Assembly: GCF_026914265.1 (NCBI RefSeq)
Contig: NC_069131.1
Span: 2,267,501 to 2,331,500, forward strand
Length of the DNA: 64,000 bases
Source: Mya arenaria
Lineage: Eukaryota > Mollusca > Bivalvia > Myida > Myidae
Reading direction: 5' to 3'
The translations under genes were made by a program, and so were the position numbers. Below, in pieces: positions 23,575 through 38,500 of the stretch; position 1 is the first letter of the stretch; each line of letters begins with the position of its first letter. A model generated the notes under the pieces. The model saw only the letters and a program-made list of their open reading frames with translations. It was not told the DNA's origin and ran no database searches.

Positions 23575-26500
23575 TTAAAACGGGGCGTGCTTGGTGAAAC
23601 ATGGCGCCGGTAAATCAGAGTCCCGGTCATATACTGCACACATCTTGAAATCGCACGGACTCATTTCCCAGGCGTAGCGCACCGCAGTCACCACGTGGTT
23701 GTAGCCGTGACAGGCAGACGTATCTATGGTAACGCTGGTGGCGTCGTGACCTGTGATTGGTGCGGATTGGAAAGCGTTGTAGCCGCATGTGTAGTTCTGC
23801 AGGTGCCCACAGCATACCTTATTAAAAAAAGTACACATACGTAAATTTCAAACATTAAATTAAGATTGTTAATACATCAAAACACTGAAGATAATTCTAC
23901 CAATACATACTTACATACGAGTATGTCAATCTGAAAGTGTCAACTCCTTTAAAGCGCATTGCACAGAAGCCATAACTCTACTTCAGCTAATTACAGAGTT
24001 ATTGTCCTTTGTTATCTTTTCTCGTGAAGCATATCTTCAATAATACAAGATGGAATTCAATAAAACTTCATACACTGATATAATATAATGAGAGGAAATG
24101 TCGTATGTACTAACCATATCTCTTTTTTGCTAAAACAAGAGTTATTGCCCTTTTTACGTGTCCTTGACCGAAGCATTACTTGAAAAGGATGGATTTGTTT
24201 TAAACTTCATACAATGGTAAAGCACACTGAGATGAAATGCAGTGTAACCGTAACTCTATTTTAGCTAAATACTCACCCTCCTTGTTAGCAGCGTTTTTTC
24301 TAAATTACTCAATGGATTTAAACAATACACGTTGGTTAAGATAATAAGTGAAAATTGCAGTGTACATTGACCTCGGAGCCATTGCCTCTTTTCAAAGAAA
24401 TAGTTTGCCATTCCTGTGTCTAGGCGGCCATCGGGGGTAGTCAGCTAGTTTTATTCCGATTATTTTGTATTCTTGACCTTGTAGTAATCCCTTTTAACAA
24501 GGCTGCATGTATTTTTACCTCAAACCCAAGGTTCGACTTCACTCTGATAGGGTCGTTGCCTTCGTCGTACTCGATTGTCATATTGCTGCCGGCAAGCGTA
24601 AACATGGTCGGGAACGGCCCCTGATAGTCTGTGCCTGACACGCCGTATGCCACCGACAGGCCTGCTAGGCCAAGACGTTTCGCTACATCATACTTGTCAC
24701 GTGGATGAATTCTGGAATGAAAACCTTAGCTTTCTGATCGGGATATTGTTCTACCGACCCAATATAATCTCCAAGCCCTCAAGCAACATCCAGTGTTCGA
24801 AAGTACATGTTCTTTTAAAAAGGGGGCTTTTAGGCTTATAAATGTCTACCCGTTTGATGGCCTGTCTGTCGGATTGTCGTCGAGTCGGTCGGTAGACATG
24901 TCGTGTTTGCCTGTCTGTTGGATTGTCGCCGAGTCGGTCGGTAGACATGTCGTGTTTGCCTGTCTGTCGGATTGTCGCCGAGTCGGTCGGTAGACATGTC
25001 GTGTTTGCCTGTCTGTTGGATTGTCGCCGAGTCGGTCGGAAGACATGTCGTGTCTGCCTGTCTGTCGCATTGTCGCCGAGTCGGTCGGTAGACATGTCGT
25101 GTCTGCCTGTCTGTTGGATTGTCGCCGAGTCGGTCGGTAGACATGTCGTGTCTGCCTGTCTGTCGGATTGTCGCCGAGTAGGTCGGTAGACATGTCGTGT
25201 CTGTCGGATTGTCGCCGAGTCGGTCGGTAGACCATGTTGTGTCTGCCTGTCTGTCAGATGGTCGCTCGGTAGGTCGGTAGACATGTCGTGTTTGCCTGTC
25301 TGTTGGATTGTCGCCGAGTCGGTCGGTAGACATGTCGTGTCTGCCTGTCTGTCGCATTGTCGCCGAGTCGGTCGGTAGACATGTCGTGTCTGCCTGTCTG
25401 TTGGATTGTCGCCGAGTCGGTCGGTAGACATGTCGTGTCTGCCTGTCTGTCGGATTGTCGCCGAGTAGGTCGGTAGACATGTCGTGTCTGCCTGTCTGTC
25501 GGATTGTCGCCGAGTCGGTCGGTAGACCATGTTGTGTCTGCCTGTCTGTCAGATGGTCGCTCGGTAGGTCGGTAGACATGTCGTGTCTGCTTGTTTATCG
25601 GATGGTCGCCGAGTCGGTCGGTAGACCATGTCGTGTCTGTCTGTCGGCTGGTTGCCGAGTCGGTCGCCTGACCATATAGTGTCTGTCTGTCAGATGGTCG
25701 CTTGGTCGGTCGGTAGACCATGCTGTGTCTGCCTGTCTGTCAGATGGTCGCTCGGTTGGTCGGTATATTATGTCGTGTATGCCTATCTGTCGGATGGTCG
25801 CTCGGTCGGTCGCTATACTATGCTGTGTCTGCCTGTCTGTCAGATGGTCGCTCGGTCGGTCGGTAGACCATAAGGTGTCTGCCTATTTGTTGGATGGTCG
25901 CTCGGTGGGTCGGTATGTTATATCGTGTCTGCCAGAAGGTCGGTCGGTAGGGCGGTAGACCATGTGTTGTGTCTACCTGTTTGTCAGCTGGTCACTCGGT
26001 ATATCGGTAGACAATACGTGGCTGCCTATCTGTCGGATGGTCGCTCGGTTGGTCGGTATACCATGTTGTGTCTGCCTGTCTGTCAGATGTCGCTCGGTAG
26101 GTCGGTAGACATGTCGTGTCTGCCTGACTGTCAGATGGTTGCTCGGTAGATCGGTAGACATGTCGTATTTGCCTGTCTGTCCGATGGTCGCTCGGTCGGT
26201 CGGTAGACATGTCGTGTTTGCCGGTCTGTCAGATGGTCGGTCGGTCGGTCGGTAAACCATGTCGTGTCTGCCTGTCTTTAGATGGTCGCTCGGTCGGTCG
26301 GTAGATCATGTTGTGTCTTCCTGTCTGTCAGATGGTCGCTCGGTCGGTCGGTAGACAATTTGGTGTCTGCCTATCTGTCAGATGGTAGCTGGGTGGGTCG
26401 GTATACCTTGTCATGATCGCATTATAACAAAAGAACAGTTTGATATATAGCCATGGGACTTCAGTGATACGTTGTCTTTGGTCAATGGATGACCCCTAAT

Positions 26501-29500
26501 TATTGTGTGGTCGTTATGTCAAACGTTGCTGTCATAAGTCTAATGTCTGTGTAATAACTCGAGTTCTGCAGTATATAGTTGCTCACGACCAGTAGATGAC
26601 TGAGAATAGTAGGTCAATTCACATTCGAGAATCTTTTTTAAAAAATCCGCGTTTTAGGTTGAGTAATTGTATGTGTTATAGTTTGTTTAATAAAAGCGAT
26701 CGCCTAGCTTCGCCGGGTCTGGCGATTTTCGAATAAATAAACTCATATTAACAAATATTTCTTGAGGTACAACACGTAAGCTCGAAGTTAATCTGGTAAA
26801 ACACAGTTAATTCTCAAACAAATGAGTTCATGTATAAGTATGTTTAAATTAAATTTAATGTATCCGATGTAAAAATATATAAATATGATGTATTATCGAC
26901 TTGTTACTAGCTTACATTGACAACTCTACGCTTGTTTTGAGGAAAAACTTATTTGCCTATTTTTGGACCATCTAGTGTCTAGTCCCTTTAATATTTTCAT
27001 CTGACTAAAATTAAGCAATAAAATGACATCCTAATGCATGCGTCTAATAACCTACGTTCCATAGGGAGAGTCATAGTCCGGAAGGTCCATCGCGACGGCC
27101 ATAAAAACGCCAGGCAGTGCTGGGTTCGGAACGTAACCGTAACCAGCCGTCTGGGACCAGCGTAGGTCCGGCATTCCCGTGTGTAACGTCTTGTTGGCGT
27201 TAGGAGCTAGCTGATACAAAGATTGAAATATGATAACAGGAGGCGAATTTATATTGTTAAATACAGTCAAATACTATTAAGATGTCGGGATGGGAAAGCA
27301 TTTTAGAGAGCTTTAGCATAATTGTTTCGAAGACGGGTGGGCAATTCTGGGCCTTAACTGTTCTCTCGGAAAACACTTAAATTTTACTTTATATGCTCTG
27401 ACAGAAAGGTGAAAACAAGATTTGCATCGAAATATGATTTTATGTTTTTCCAAGAGTACCATTAAGGCCCCAAATCGCTCACCTATCCACAAATCAATGT
27501 GAGCTTTAGTTGTTACCGTAACGCTTTAAACTAAGAATTTAGTTTTTAACTCATATAGAGCGTGTATTATGTGGTTAAATATGCGTATTTATGTGTCTTA
27601 ACACATTAAATTAATAATTTCAATATTGAGATGCCGGATGGTGCAGTGTACGGGATAATGACAGACGGTAATATTTATTCCCAGCTGAGGTAATTTGCTA
27701 TAAGAATCACGTACATAGCTATATATGTATTGATTGTTTCAGTGGGTTTGAGTATTATATCTAATGTAATTCTTAAACATAAATTACAAAAATGGAATAA
27801 ACTGGGGAACATTCCAGTTGAGTGGTCCCCGTAAGGAACCTGGTGACTTTATGTGTGAATAAAAAGGTAGGTTTTGGGTTGCAGCCCACAACAAGACTAC
27901 CCATCTCCTAAAACAAAATCAAGATCAAAAAGTTACTGGTGGGACCGCTCAACTGTAAAAGCCTCAAACTGTGTGTTACATGTCATGATAATTAGGAAAT
28001 CTTTATAATTGACCTGAACAAAGCCAAAAGGGAAGTTCTTTTCTGTCTGTAGCTGAGAGTTCAGGTGGAATTTTTCCCGCCAGTCGTTGATCATGGCCGG
28101 GAACTGGCAGGTGTAGTCCACGTAATAGCCAGCGTTAGACTCCCCTGGAAATAATTATAATAACTCTGACTGATCTGGGTGTAGTTCGCGTAATGGACAC
28201 CGTTAGACTGCCCAAGAAAAAAACTTACAATAATTCTGACTGATCATGAACGATGTTCAGCAAAAACAAATATTGACACTAGTGTGCCTTTCAAGTAACT
28301 GAAAAGTAATTCAGTATAGGTAACCGAAAAATATCTGCGATAAATGCCGAATTTACATAGCAAAGAGTATAAATATAAATAATGACGTGAATGTGTGGAT
28401 TCAAATGTCCTGACGCAACTCACAATGAATGTTTTTAAAGTTTTAATTATCTCCACAATATAAACACATGTATACAGTTCTATGAGAAACCAGTAGAAAT
28501 AAGTTATACAGTGTAATGAATAATTCTTGTAGCACAAGTGTTTGAGTATTATAAATTTGTAACACAAATCATTAAACACACTTGTTTAAGAATAAAAAAA
28601 AACAATATGAAACCCTTCAGATGTAAAAGGAAATAAATAAAATGTATCTAATATTGCATATAATTTAAAGGTACAATATTGTAAAGAATATTTATGAATT
28701 CCTTATAAAATGGCAATCATTTTCATACTAAATATGATGAGTAAATTTAACATTTAAGAAGTTAAAATACTTATTATACTAAAGACATTATTGTTATTCA
28801 ATATTTTGCAACAAAATAAAATGCAAAAAGAATAATCATAATATATGCATAACACCAGAAGAAAAAAATGGACCAACAAGAAAATTCAGAACTATTGACG
28901 GGCTACCAACTGTATTGACCGGTCATATAGCAAAACCTTATAACCAGTGATTTATATAGGACGTAATGTAATTAAACCTACTATAAATCAGTTCCATGGC
29001 CATGAATACGACAAGAGTTTAAAGTACCCAGAGTTGGGGCAGCAGTGTTTACCTTGTACAAGAGGGGTTATGTAACTGTGAGTTACCTTGGTACCACAGC
29101 GCGCCGTATATGGTCATGGGAAGAAGTGGGTAGATCATTGAATTCCACAGCGAGTTGTGTTCTATAGGGACACGGATGTTTTGTGGATAGCTGGCAAAAG
29201 AAAAAAAAGCAATTGAACTAACAATCGGAACTCCTCGGCTAGTATCAAGATATGGCCTCGGATATAATACGGGTCGTAAGAAAATAGTCCATCATGGCCG
29301 ACCAAGAAGATGTTTAAACAACCAAGAGATATGTTAGTCCAAAGACAGAATGAGGAGCGAACTTTTACCACTTATTTGTGTGTAAGTGTTATTTTTATAC
29401 TTATTGTATTTTAATAAAATATAAAAATAGTTTTAAAAAAGCCCTAATGAGAAACTAATTGGAAATGTCATTAATTCTTAGTGGGTGGGGTAAAGTCTTC

Positions 29501-32500
29501 TTTCATTTGACAGATTCTAATTTAGTAAATAACAATTTTGAAGCTCCAGTGATCAGTGGCAAAAATTAACAAAACAAATACTCTATTTGTTTTTTTTTAA
29601 TAACAAATAAGTCTGAATCTGACTTTACTTAGATCGATACAGTTATAGGTTAGACTTTCTTTCTCAGTGTATTTATCTCATACATTTCATATCATTAACT
29701 TTATTTTTTTATAATTAGAATTTACATTCTTTTAACCAAGGATGTATGGTTTATATGTCCGTGAGTTTGGTAGCAAACAACTTAATGTAATGGCACAATT
29801 GAATACCTCGGCCCTGTTCACTAATATAGTTCTCTAAATAAATTAGATCTTCATTCTATTGGTTTAACAAAATGAGTTTGAACGCATAAACCAGCACACA
29901 TTTCTTTCAAGACTAAATTCTTTGATATCCACCAGTGGTGGTGATGCAGAAACATTGAAAAATGCTGACATTTTTACTGTGCCAATGAAATGCAGACATT
30001 TAAATTTTAATCTTATTGTCATTTTCAGAGAAGAGTATGGTACCAGGGGTGCAGCTGACTCTGATTCCCGGCTTGTTCTAATGAAAAAAGGCAGATGAGG
30101 TAATGGTTGTGCTATTTTCGAAATTCGGACAATAATTTAACAGTCAAGTATCCTATTGGTTTAAGTCCAAAAGTACCTGCATGTTTGTACAATTAACCAA
30201 CAAGGATTGACAGTATTAAAATATCAACATTGTAGATGAATTTAAACATGAAAACAATTTCATTTCATATTTTTTAATTAACCAGTAGTCCAGAGCTAAA
30301 AGCTGCTCTCTCACAGATTGTCAGTTCTTCTTGGTCATTCTTCAAAAGCCCAAAGGAGTAATTAAATTAAATTTACACATATAATTAATTATATGGCTTA
30401 AAGCAATAGCAAAAAAATATTTTCCAAACAATTGAAATCTGTTCTATTATGTGTGACCTTATATGACTAGTTGGAGGAATTTTTACCAAATTTTCAAACT
30501 TGTATATGAAAGACTGTGATCTGATATTATGTCAGCAGTCTAATATCACTGGTTTCCATACATTTGCACAATAATTGCCAATTGGCTCGTTTAAAGACAA
30601 AAATAAAAAAATGTGTCAGAACAGTAAAACTGTGAGGATGCAGCTTTAAATTGGTGTTGCACTTAATGTTTTGTGAATACTTTTCTGTTGTTGTACAGGC
30701 TTTTAAAATAATTGATCTGAAAATATAATTCCTATTATTGTTGTATTTTCTGTTTTCTATTTCAGGCACTGGAATCCGAATGTAATCAAAAATGCCATTG
30801 TATGAGGATTGACCTGCATTGCAGGTCAATCCTCTTAAACACAACTGCAACGCCTTCCTTGGAAAAATGAGTGCAAGATAGAAACAAAGCGTTCAGTGGA
30901 ACATCTTGTCATCTCAAATATTTGATGACTTACATACTGATGTGAAGTTGAAGATAAAAGTCATCTGTTGGTCCGTGATTATTAAATAAATCCGAACATA
31001 TATTTTAAAAGGGTAAAATGGTAAATGATTTATATACGCTTTAAGTGGTTTTCCTATATTATGGAGGGAAGATAACTACAAAAACAGAAACAGATGGCAT
31101 CGGCAGGCCAAATAAAGGAGAACTATTTTGTTCAGTTCAATTTTTAAGACTTCAGAAAATCTGTTAATAGGGCCCATCCTTGCAAATGCCATGTTGTAAA
31201 CTGGGCTCTTTAAAATGTGAAAAGGTGAAAGTGGTCAAGAGGATAAGCCCCAAATTCAAAGTTGTGAGCTCAAGACCTCTAAGATACTTTCTCTTGACCT
31301 CAGGAAAAGGATGTCCATACTTGTTTCTTCTTAGGCAACAGACTTAAAAGTGATTTTGTAAGCTTCCAGCTTGCATAGCAATCTGATAAGGCATAAAATA
31401 AGATACTAGCTGACTTGCAAACAGTTTTTCCATTTGTGTTGATTTATTTTTCAGTCTGTTGGAATGTTTATTAGAAGTGATGCGCATTGCTTACTGCAAC
31501 CAATATTTATTTTCTTTATTAAGTTGAATTTAACGAACACATAACATGACTTGTGATTTTACAGATGCATGTTTATTTTGTTGATTGTATGAGTTTATTT
31601 TCTCAAATGATGTAATAAAAGTTATTCTGAATGACTGTCCTTTTTTGTTTGAAGAAAATGTGTTGAGGTTTTGGCATAGCATAGTGTCATCATCATCATC
31701 ATTGTTGTGTACAAATAAAACATTCAAAACAATGTATTAAAAACCAAGCCAAGTACTCAAAGAGGCACAAGGATATTGCTAAAGAGACCGGTAATACAAT
31801 TAGACAAATAAAATGTAAAGAAAGATCTATAATTCTGACACATGGTAATGCTTTAAATAGTCCTCTCATTGTGTGTTTATGGTTAAGTGAAGACTTAAAT
31901 TTGTATGGCAACTTAAAGCCATAAATGGGGATTAAGCGCCAGAAATATTGTGAAGTCTCTCAAAAGACTCAATGCACTAAAAAGGGCTTGGCACAGAAAT
32001 GAAAGTAAAAATGGGAGCAAAACCTAATTTATCATTAGTTTTACATTGGATTGCATACACATGGCTCTGTTATTACTTGACTAATATTAAAAATAAAATT
32101 AAGAGACATGTTGATCCAAACTGTAATTATTCTTGTTTGCATTTTATGGAGTTGGACATAAAAGAGTCATTTGGTGAAGAGTGATCTAAAGGCTAATTAT
32201 TCAAAATAGATTAAGTATTATTGAAAAAAGTCTGGTATACATTGCTGAAAAGCTTAGTAACCTGGCTAAATATTTGTTTAAGGCTTTTATTTACAAAAAA
32301 ATAAATCAGTTGAGTATCTTATCAGTTACTCTTTTGGTGTTGTTTATTTTAATAAAAAATGACAATTTACTCAAAGATATTGAGACTAATAATTATAGAT
32401 TTAGACAAGTATAATGTGTAAGGAAACTTCTAATGAGTGGGTTTTATCCACAGCTAGGAGGTAAAGTGAAGCATGATCTGCCTTGAATAAATACAATTTT

Positions 32501-35500
32501 AAGACAAGATCTGTCAACTTAGTGCACCAGTCAATTGTAACCCCCCACCCCCACCCCAGGTCCGGGGGAATACTGGGGTTAACCAGGGGAAATGGGCCGT
32601 GTTTTTACCTATCAGGTGGCCCTGCAGTGCTGGTTGAATGCAGTGGTTTTATCTACGCTTAAAATATAGAGGGGAATGGACATTACCTAGAGTCCCTGGG
32701 GTGTGGGGGCATTTAGCAGGGATTTTGCCATTGGATTGTCCGCGCAGGGTGGGGATTTTAGTTGGGGTTGGCTGTACTGAAAGTCAAAGTCCCCACTATT
32801 CCCCAGACCTGGGGAGGCCGTGGTTACAATTGTCTGGTGCATATCCACATGAACGTTGTATTGGTACTCTAACAATTGTGCTTACTGCGTGGATAGTCAC
32901 CGCCCCACCTCAACCCCACAGAACTGTTTACACAAAAAAAATCTGCAGCCCAAACCCAATAATGCTGAAGTAAAGGCATGCATAGATTTCAGCTGGTAAA
33001 GCTGACTTGGTGCCAAGCTCACACCCATCCTACCACAATCCACAAAAGTCTGCACAATGCAATCAATGATTTTACAGAATAGTAATGTTGTTTTAATGGC
33101 AAGGCATGGTGTAAAAATAACACGGCAAAGTATGACTTAAAACTTACATTTCATAGGGTATTCCTATAACTCATGAGCTAATGTTGACATTTAGTCCATG
33201 CATGCATTTAATCCGATGTAATGATTCATGCATGCCATGAACCGTATGATCTTTTCAATGACTGTCAAGTACATTTTCTGTGTGCTCAAGATTTTTCTAG
33301 AGGAAATAGAGTGCTTCAACTATAAGAAAACATCTAAATATTCATAAAACGAACATTTTTTGAGGTTACAATAAATATTTTCTCTTAAACAAGCACATTT
33401 AATTTAACACAATCCATTTCCTTGTTGTTACAATGGGCCTTCTTTACGCGGATTGAAAACGGTGTTAATCGCCGGCAGCCGCATCGCACTTTCGTATATC
33501 CTTACTACTATTTACGAGGTCTATCTCGAAGCTTGCCGGAGATGGCCGAGTTGTTACGATTGTTGAACTAAATATCAGATCAATGATGGCCATCATGGGA
33601 CAAACATTGCGTATCAATACTGAGCGATTCTGGAACGAAGCACCTACCTATGACTGTTACGATTTAATGTTTTATTGGTAGACCATGTCTAACGTTGATG
33701 TCATCCGGCTAATGGCTATTTTGTCAGGCGAGTTACGCCATTACTACGATATAATAGAAGGCAATATCTTACTGTGGTAGCTGATGTTGATGACACTTGG
33801 CTATGGCGTCAGGCGAGGACCAGACCTCGATAGTGGTACCGCCCCATGACGTCTCTACCAGACCTATGGGCCGGTTTATGTAAGGAGCCACCTCGAGTGC
33901 ATACAGGAGACATACAGCAGAGAACTGCTGTGTAGCGGTGTCTGTACGTTGGGGAGAAATAAAATTCGCCTGTGTTATCGTGTATTCTTTTGCTATCTAC
34001 CAAAGGACAAAGTATTTTAAGCACGTTTCCTTTGGTGTACGGAGTTGAAATGCAGTCACCAATTCAAGAGAGTGAGAGTGCATGCATTGTGTATAAACAA
34101 TCACATACAATTTGTTACGTTCTCATTTATTGTACTATGTAGAATGGTAATTTTAACGTCTATTCAATCAATATCATCTGATCAGAAAGTGGTATTTTGA
34201 TGCTACAATGTAGTGACTGTGTTCTATATAATTATTTTCCAAGGCTCTGTACTTTGCAAGACACGAGGTGACATGCGGCAATACGGGTGGGTTAAGTTAT
34301 AGTTGAGGTTAAAAGTCCCATGTTGAATGTCCACTTGAATAACTTATCTTGCCTATGGATGTGTACTTGTCATTGTAAACGTAAACACATACCTAAATGA
34401 CGTAGTACACACGTGTATTACGACCAAAAACAAAAGAACTGGGTGATTTTAAGGTATATAATGGGCGAGCATTGATATATAGCTGCGTCGATGAGTTATT
34501 GGTTTTCAATGTTCGAGTTAATGTTTTAACTTTCGACTACTGGAATTGTTTCAGTAGGTTTCCATATAAATATTTTACTTTTTACAACAAAAATTACAGC
34601 AAACTGACCGTTACGGGGTAGGTGCCATTGTGTAGCGATGTGCGGCTCCTGCAGAGTGGTGTTAGACTGGAATGTGTTCACCCTGAATATCCGCAGGCCC
34701 GTCATATTCTGGGCCCGGGCTATCACGTCTGTGTAGTTCACCAGCTGCAAGGTTCATTGTTTAAATAAACAAGCACATATAAATGTACTGAAAAAAACAT
34801 TACATTTAGATCATTACATGATTTGCTATCATATAAATGTCACTATTTTCTGAACAACTTACATGCATTTTAAAGTCATCGATGACTTCAAAACAATGAC
34901 AAAACAATGACCAAAACTTGAAAGTAAGAATTCGTGTTCCATACATTGTTATTGATGACTTGTTTATTTTCAACAATGTTAAATATAAACTGTACAGCCA
35001 TGAAAAGATAAAGAATATCGAGCTATATAAGTATCAGCAGATACCTGGGTATCTCCACAAGAAAATGTTTATTTAGAACTTTTGCCTATAATAAATGCAT
35101 TATATGCCTGCATGGACTATGCTTTGGACGCCCTTTTAAGCATAAACGTGTGTTTCTGAAATTTGGAATGCTATTTCATTATTGTATGTATGCATGGTTT
35201 TGAGTATGGTGTTGTTGTTGACTTGATGCTGTCCATGCCAGTGCGCTATACGACGCCACATCCCACTCACCGTGTCACTACCTCCATATACTTATGGTTA
35301 TATATTACCATTGTGTAAGTAATTGCATGGAGTTATTACGCCTACGACCCTACATCGATGAAATTCTTAGTTACTTACATATACAGACATCAGTCAAGTT
35401 ATTAATTATGTTTATTCTAAAGCTTTATAAGCATTGCTAATCTTTGAAAGAAATTAAAAATACTTTTGTACATTTGGTCGATTCCAAATATATTTACATA

Positions 35501-38500
35501 TCTATGGTTTTATCATATCGTCATATAAGACAATTTTAACAAGAATTAAATTCAGTTTCAATGGATTGGCATAATTGACATTTATTTTCAATAACAACTC
35601 AGCGACAGGCGTATGTCATCCCGTTACAGTCTCGTTAATGCGTTTATACAATTCACAAAATCGTTATTGATATAACATAGTTCAAAAACAATCTATTTAA
35701 ATACAACACAATGCACTGCAGAGTTGTATGAAAAATAAATCCGACCTGTTGCACTTTAAAGTACATGTTGCTTTGTCCGGAACAGATCCATACGTCACCA
35801 AACATGACGTCAGAGAGGTACGCGGTAGTGTTCCCGGAGTGAAAGCGGAGTACGTGTGGCCCGCCTGACGTCATCGCCGGCAACAATACCGACCAACGTG
35901 AGTCCTACGGTGAATAGAAAACGACGGCAAGAGCGGTTTAGTGGTATAGGTGTCCGCGTCTTACCAATGAGGTTGTGGGTTCGATCCCAAATAGGGGAAT
36001 CTTCTCAAATTGAACAACATTTGTGCTTTCTACCCAGGAACCAGACTATCAGCTATAATCACCATCATGCTAGCAGAAATTAGTATTAACTAGCAAACAT
36101 ATGAAATACGTACAATTATAATTAATTGTTCTTCATTTCGAATTTAATTCGTAACACAAATTTCCTAGTAAGTTTTCGGTTTGAATAACAATGGATCTAC
36201 TTTTTATTAAAGGAACGTTTCATGAAAATGACGTGTTTTATGTGCTGGACCTGTTCTACAACGACACTGCCCTTGAAGTGACCGTCGATGGAAAAGACAA
36301 CGATGCCATCCGGCTGCCCGTAACCCCACACATGGGCGCGCTGCGGGGCACTCTGCAGTACCATGTGGCTGCGATAGTAGTTCGCCACACGGAACGGCAC
36401 GCCCGCTGGTGGTGACATAATCATTGTACACGTTTATTAAACATCAGGCAGACAAGGTGCCCCAATAGCCACCGGCACTGATATTGATTTGGAACAGGGC
36501 ACATATACTGACCCTATGGTGTTACAGAATAGACATGGTGGATTTCTAGACCAGTAGATAAAACTTTCGTAACTCTGATCAGAAGAGTTGCGAGTAAATA
36601 TGATTAGTCCATTTCCATTGTCGCACATAGAAAAGCGCTGGTAAATCGGTAACTGTCTCAAAAGTTCAGTGAACATAATACGAATGATTTATGAATATTC
36701 TGACAGCGGTTCGATCTAGCTGATAGGTAGGAGCATGAGCAGTGACTATCCAGGTGAGCTTTTGTAAAATTTATTCCTTTCATTAAAGTTTTTGCGTAGT
36801 TAATCTTAAACCTATTTAGGCTGTTATTTCCCCTCAGCTTATTCCCCATTCAGCTTAGTACTACATCAGTCATTTTATATCTATCTATAGTTCATTGTTA
36901 AAAATAAGGCAATCACAGCCAAGAGTTGCATGCACTCTTCTTCGATTATTCACGTATGCGACCGAGTCAACTTAAAAAGTGCTCTTTCGTCATATTTAAA
37001 CCTTACACAGGTTTTTTATGGGTACAACAAGTAGTTAGTACAAGTCACTAAATGTGTACCTTGCTATATCAGAGGCGTTAATCACGTGGTACATTGTTTT
37101 GATACCAAGCACTAAAACAATGCTGCGCCCAGTGAGGCGGTATGTATTTTTGTTTATTTTCTCTCCAATTTTTAAACAATTAAATTTCCTAACATCAACC
37201 ATGTTCCAGCGCCCAATTCTCCCTGTAATATAGTACCTTCATTTTGTCAGACAGTTCTGTAGTTTATTTGGAATGCATGTCGCAAGTTTTCAATCGAGGC
37301 GAAATGTGCTGCGGAAATATTTGAACCAAGCATGAACTGTCCTTTTTTTCTAAATTTCGTCTGTTATAAACGCAACTTCGTTTACAGAGCTATTTTTGAA
37401 CATTGCATGTAGCCCTATCGATATGCCATAAGTTATGTTACCATAACAACGTACGCATTTTGCGGTAATAACGCTACAACCGTTTTTCGAACCAAGCACT
37501 TACGAAATATTATTCGAACCAAGCACTATATAATTTTTATATTGTTGCAGAATATGTTATGCCAACATTGTGGGAAATCATACAAGACCAAAGGCGCATT
37601 AAGTATACATTAAAGAAAACATACAGGCTCAGCACCATACAGATGCTGTGAGCTTATGTTCTTTAGCCAAAGCCACTCAAAACGCCACAGGTAAACTATC
37701 CGTTTCAGATTGCCATATTTCGAAGTCGTTACATTTATGTTTATGCATATAAAATATTAACTAAAACATAAAGAAATATTTTAAATGTTACAATTTGCAA
37801 ATACAGGATACAAATATTCTTAAAATAGTTATTAAATCATATTTCAGAGGTTGTGCCCATAGTGAGAAAATGCAGAGCCAGTGTACATACTGTGACAAAG
37901 CGTTCGCTACAAATGGGGATTTGTTTAACCATCGGAGAATAGTACATACAGACGCCCAGATCGAATGTGAAATTTGTGGTGCTAAATGCCACATTCAACG
38001 AGATCTGGTGGTTCATCTGTTATTCCACCGAGGGGAGGAAATGTAGCTGTGGTAAAGAATACGCTTCACGTTCCGGCCTGAGCTACTATAGAAGTGCGCA
38101 AATAAGTGATAGAGTGAACTGTTTTTTTATATTTTTTAAACAGACTAATGTTATCATCTGCTTGCGATGATCAGTTCTTAACCCAATTGAATGTTATATC
38201 AATCTGTGATAATCTCAGTTTATGTTTGCGATTTGTAATTACTATGTTAATGATACAGTTCTCGATTTTTGTTTAATTGCTGTAATATGTTCATAGCTGT
38301 ATGTATTTGCATAAGTAAGAGTATAATTATACAATATTTATTACATGAATATAGCATGTTAATGTTAACAATGGTTTATACACATCATCAGTTCTATTCA
38401 TACACTCATACTGTTATGTTAGTTATGTGTGTTGTTTTCACACTGCATGCTTTTGTCATAAAAATAATGAAAATAAACATTTATTCGAATTGATTATTTG

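Noticed and set aside
24751-26260. Long Thr/Asp/Arg-rich minus-strand and Ser/Val-rich plus-strand ORFs
   Set aside because: They are frame shadows of the 49-bp minisatellite inside a SIAE intron.
32638-32973. 111-residue ORF through the first G/C-rich MITE
   Set aside because: Lies within a non-coding MITE and runs out of it without any motif.
33942-33969. Acceptor AG at 33969-33968 for SIAE exon 5
   Set aside because: It would put exon 5 out of frame. The AG at 33943-33942, after a pyrimidine tract, restores the conserved frame.
35931-36010. tRNA gene (A and B boxes present)
   Set aside because: Acceptor and anticodon stems do not pair and a SINE body follows.
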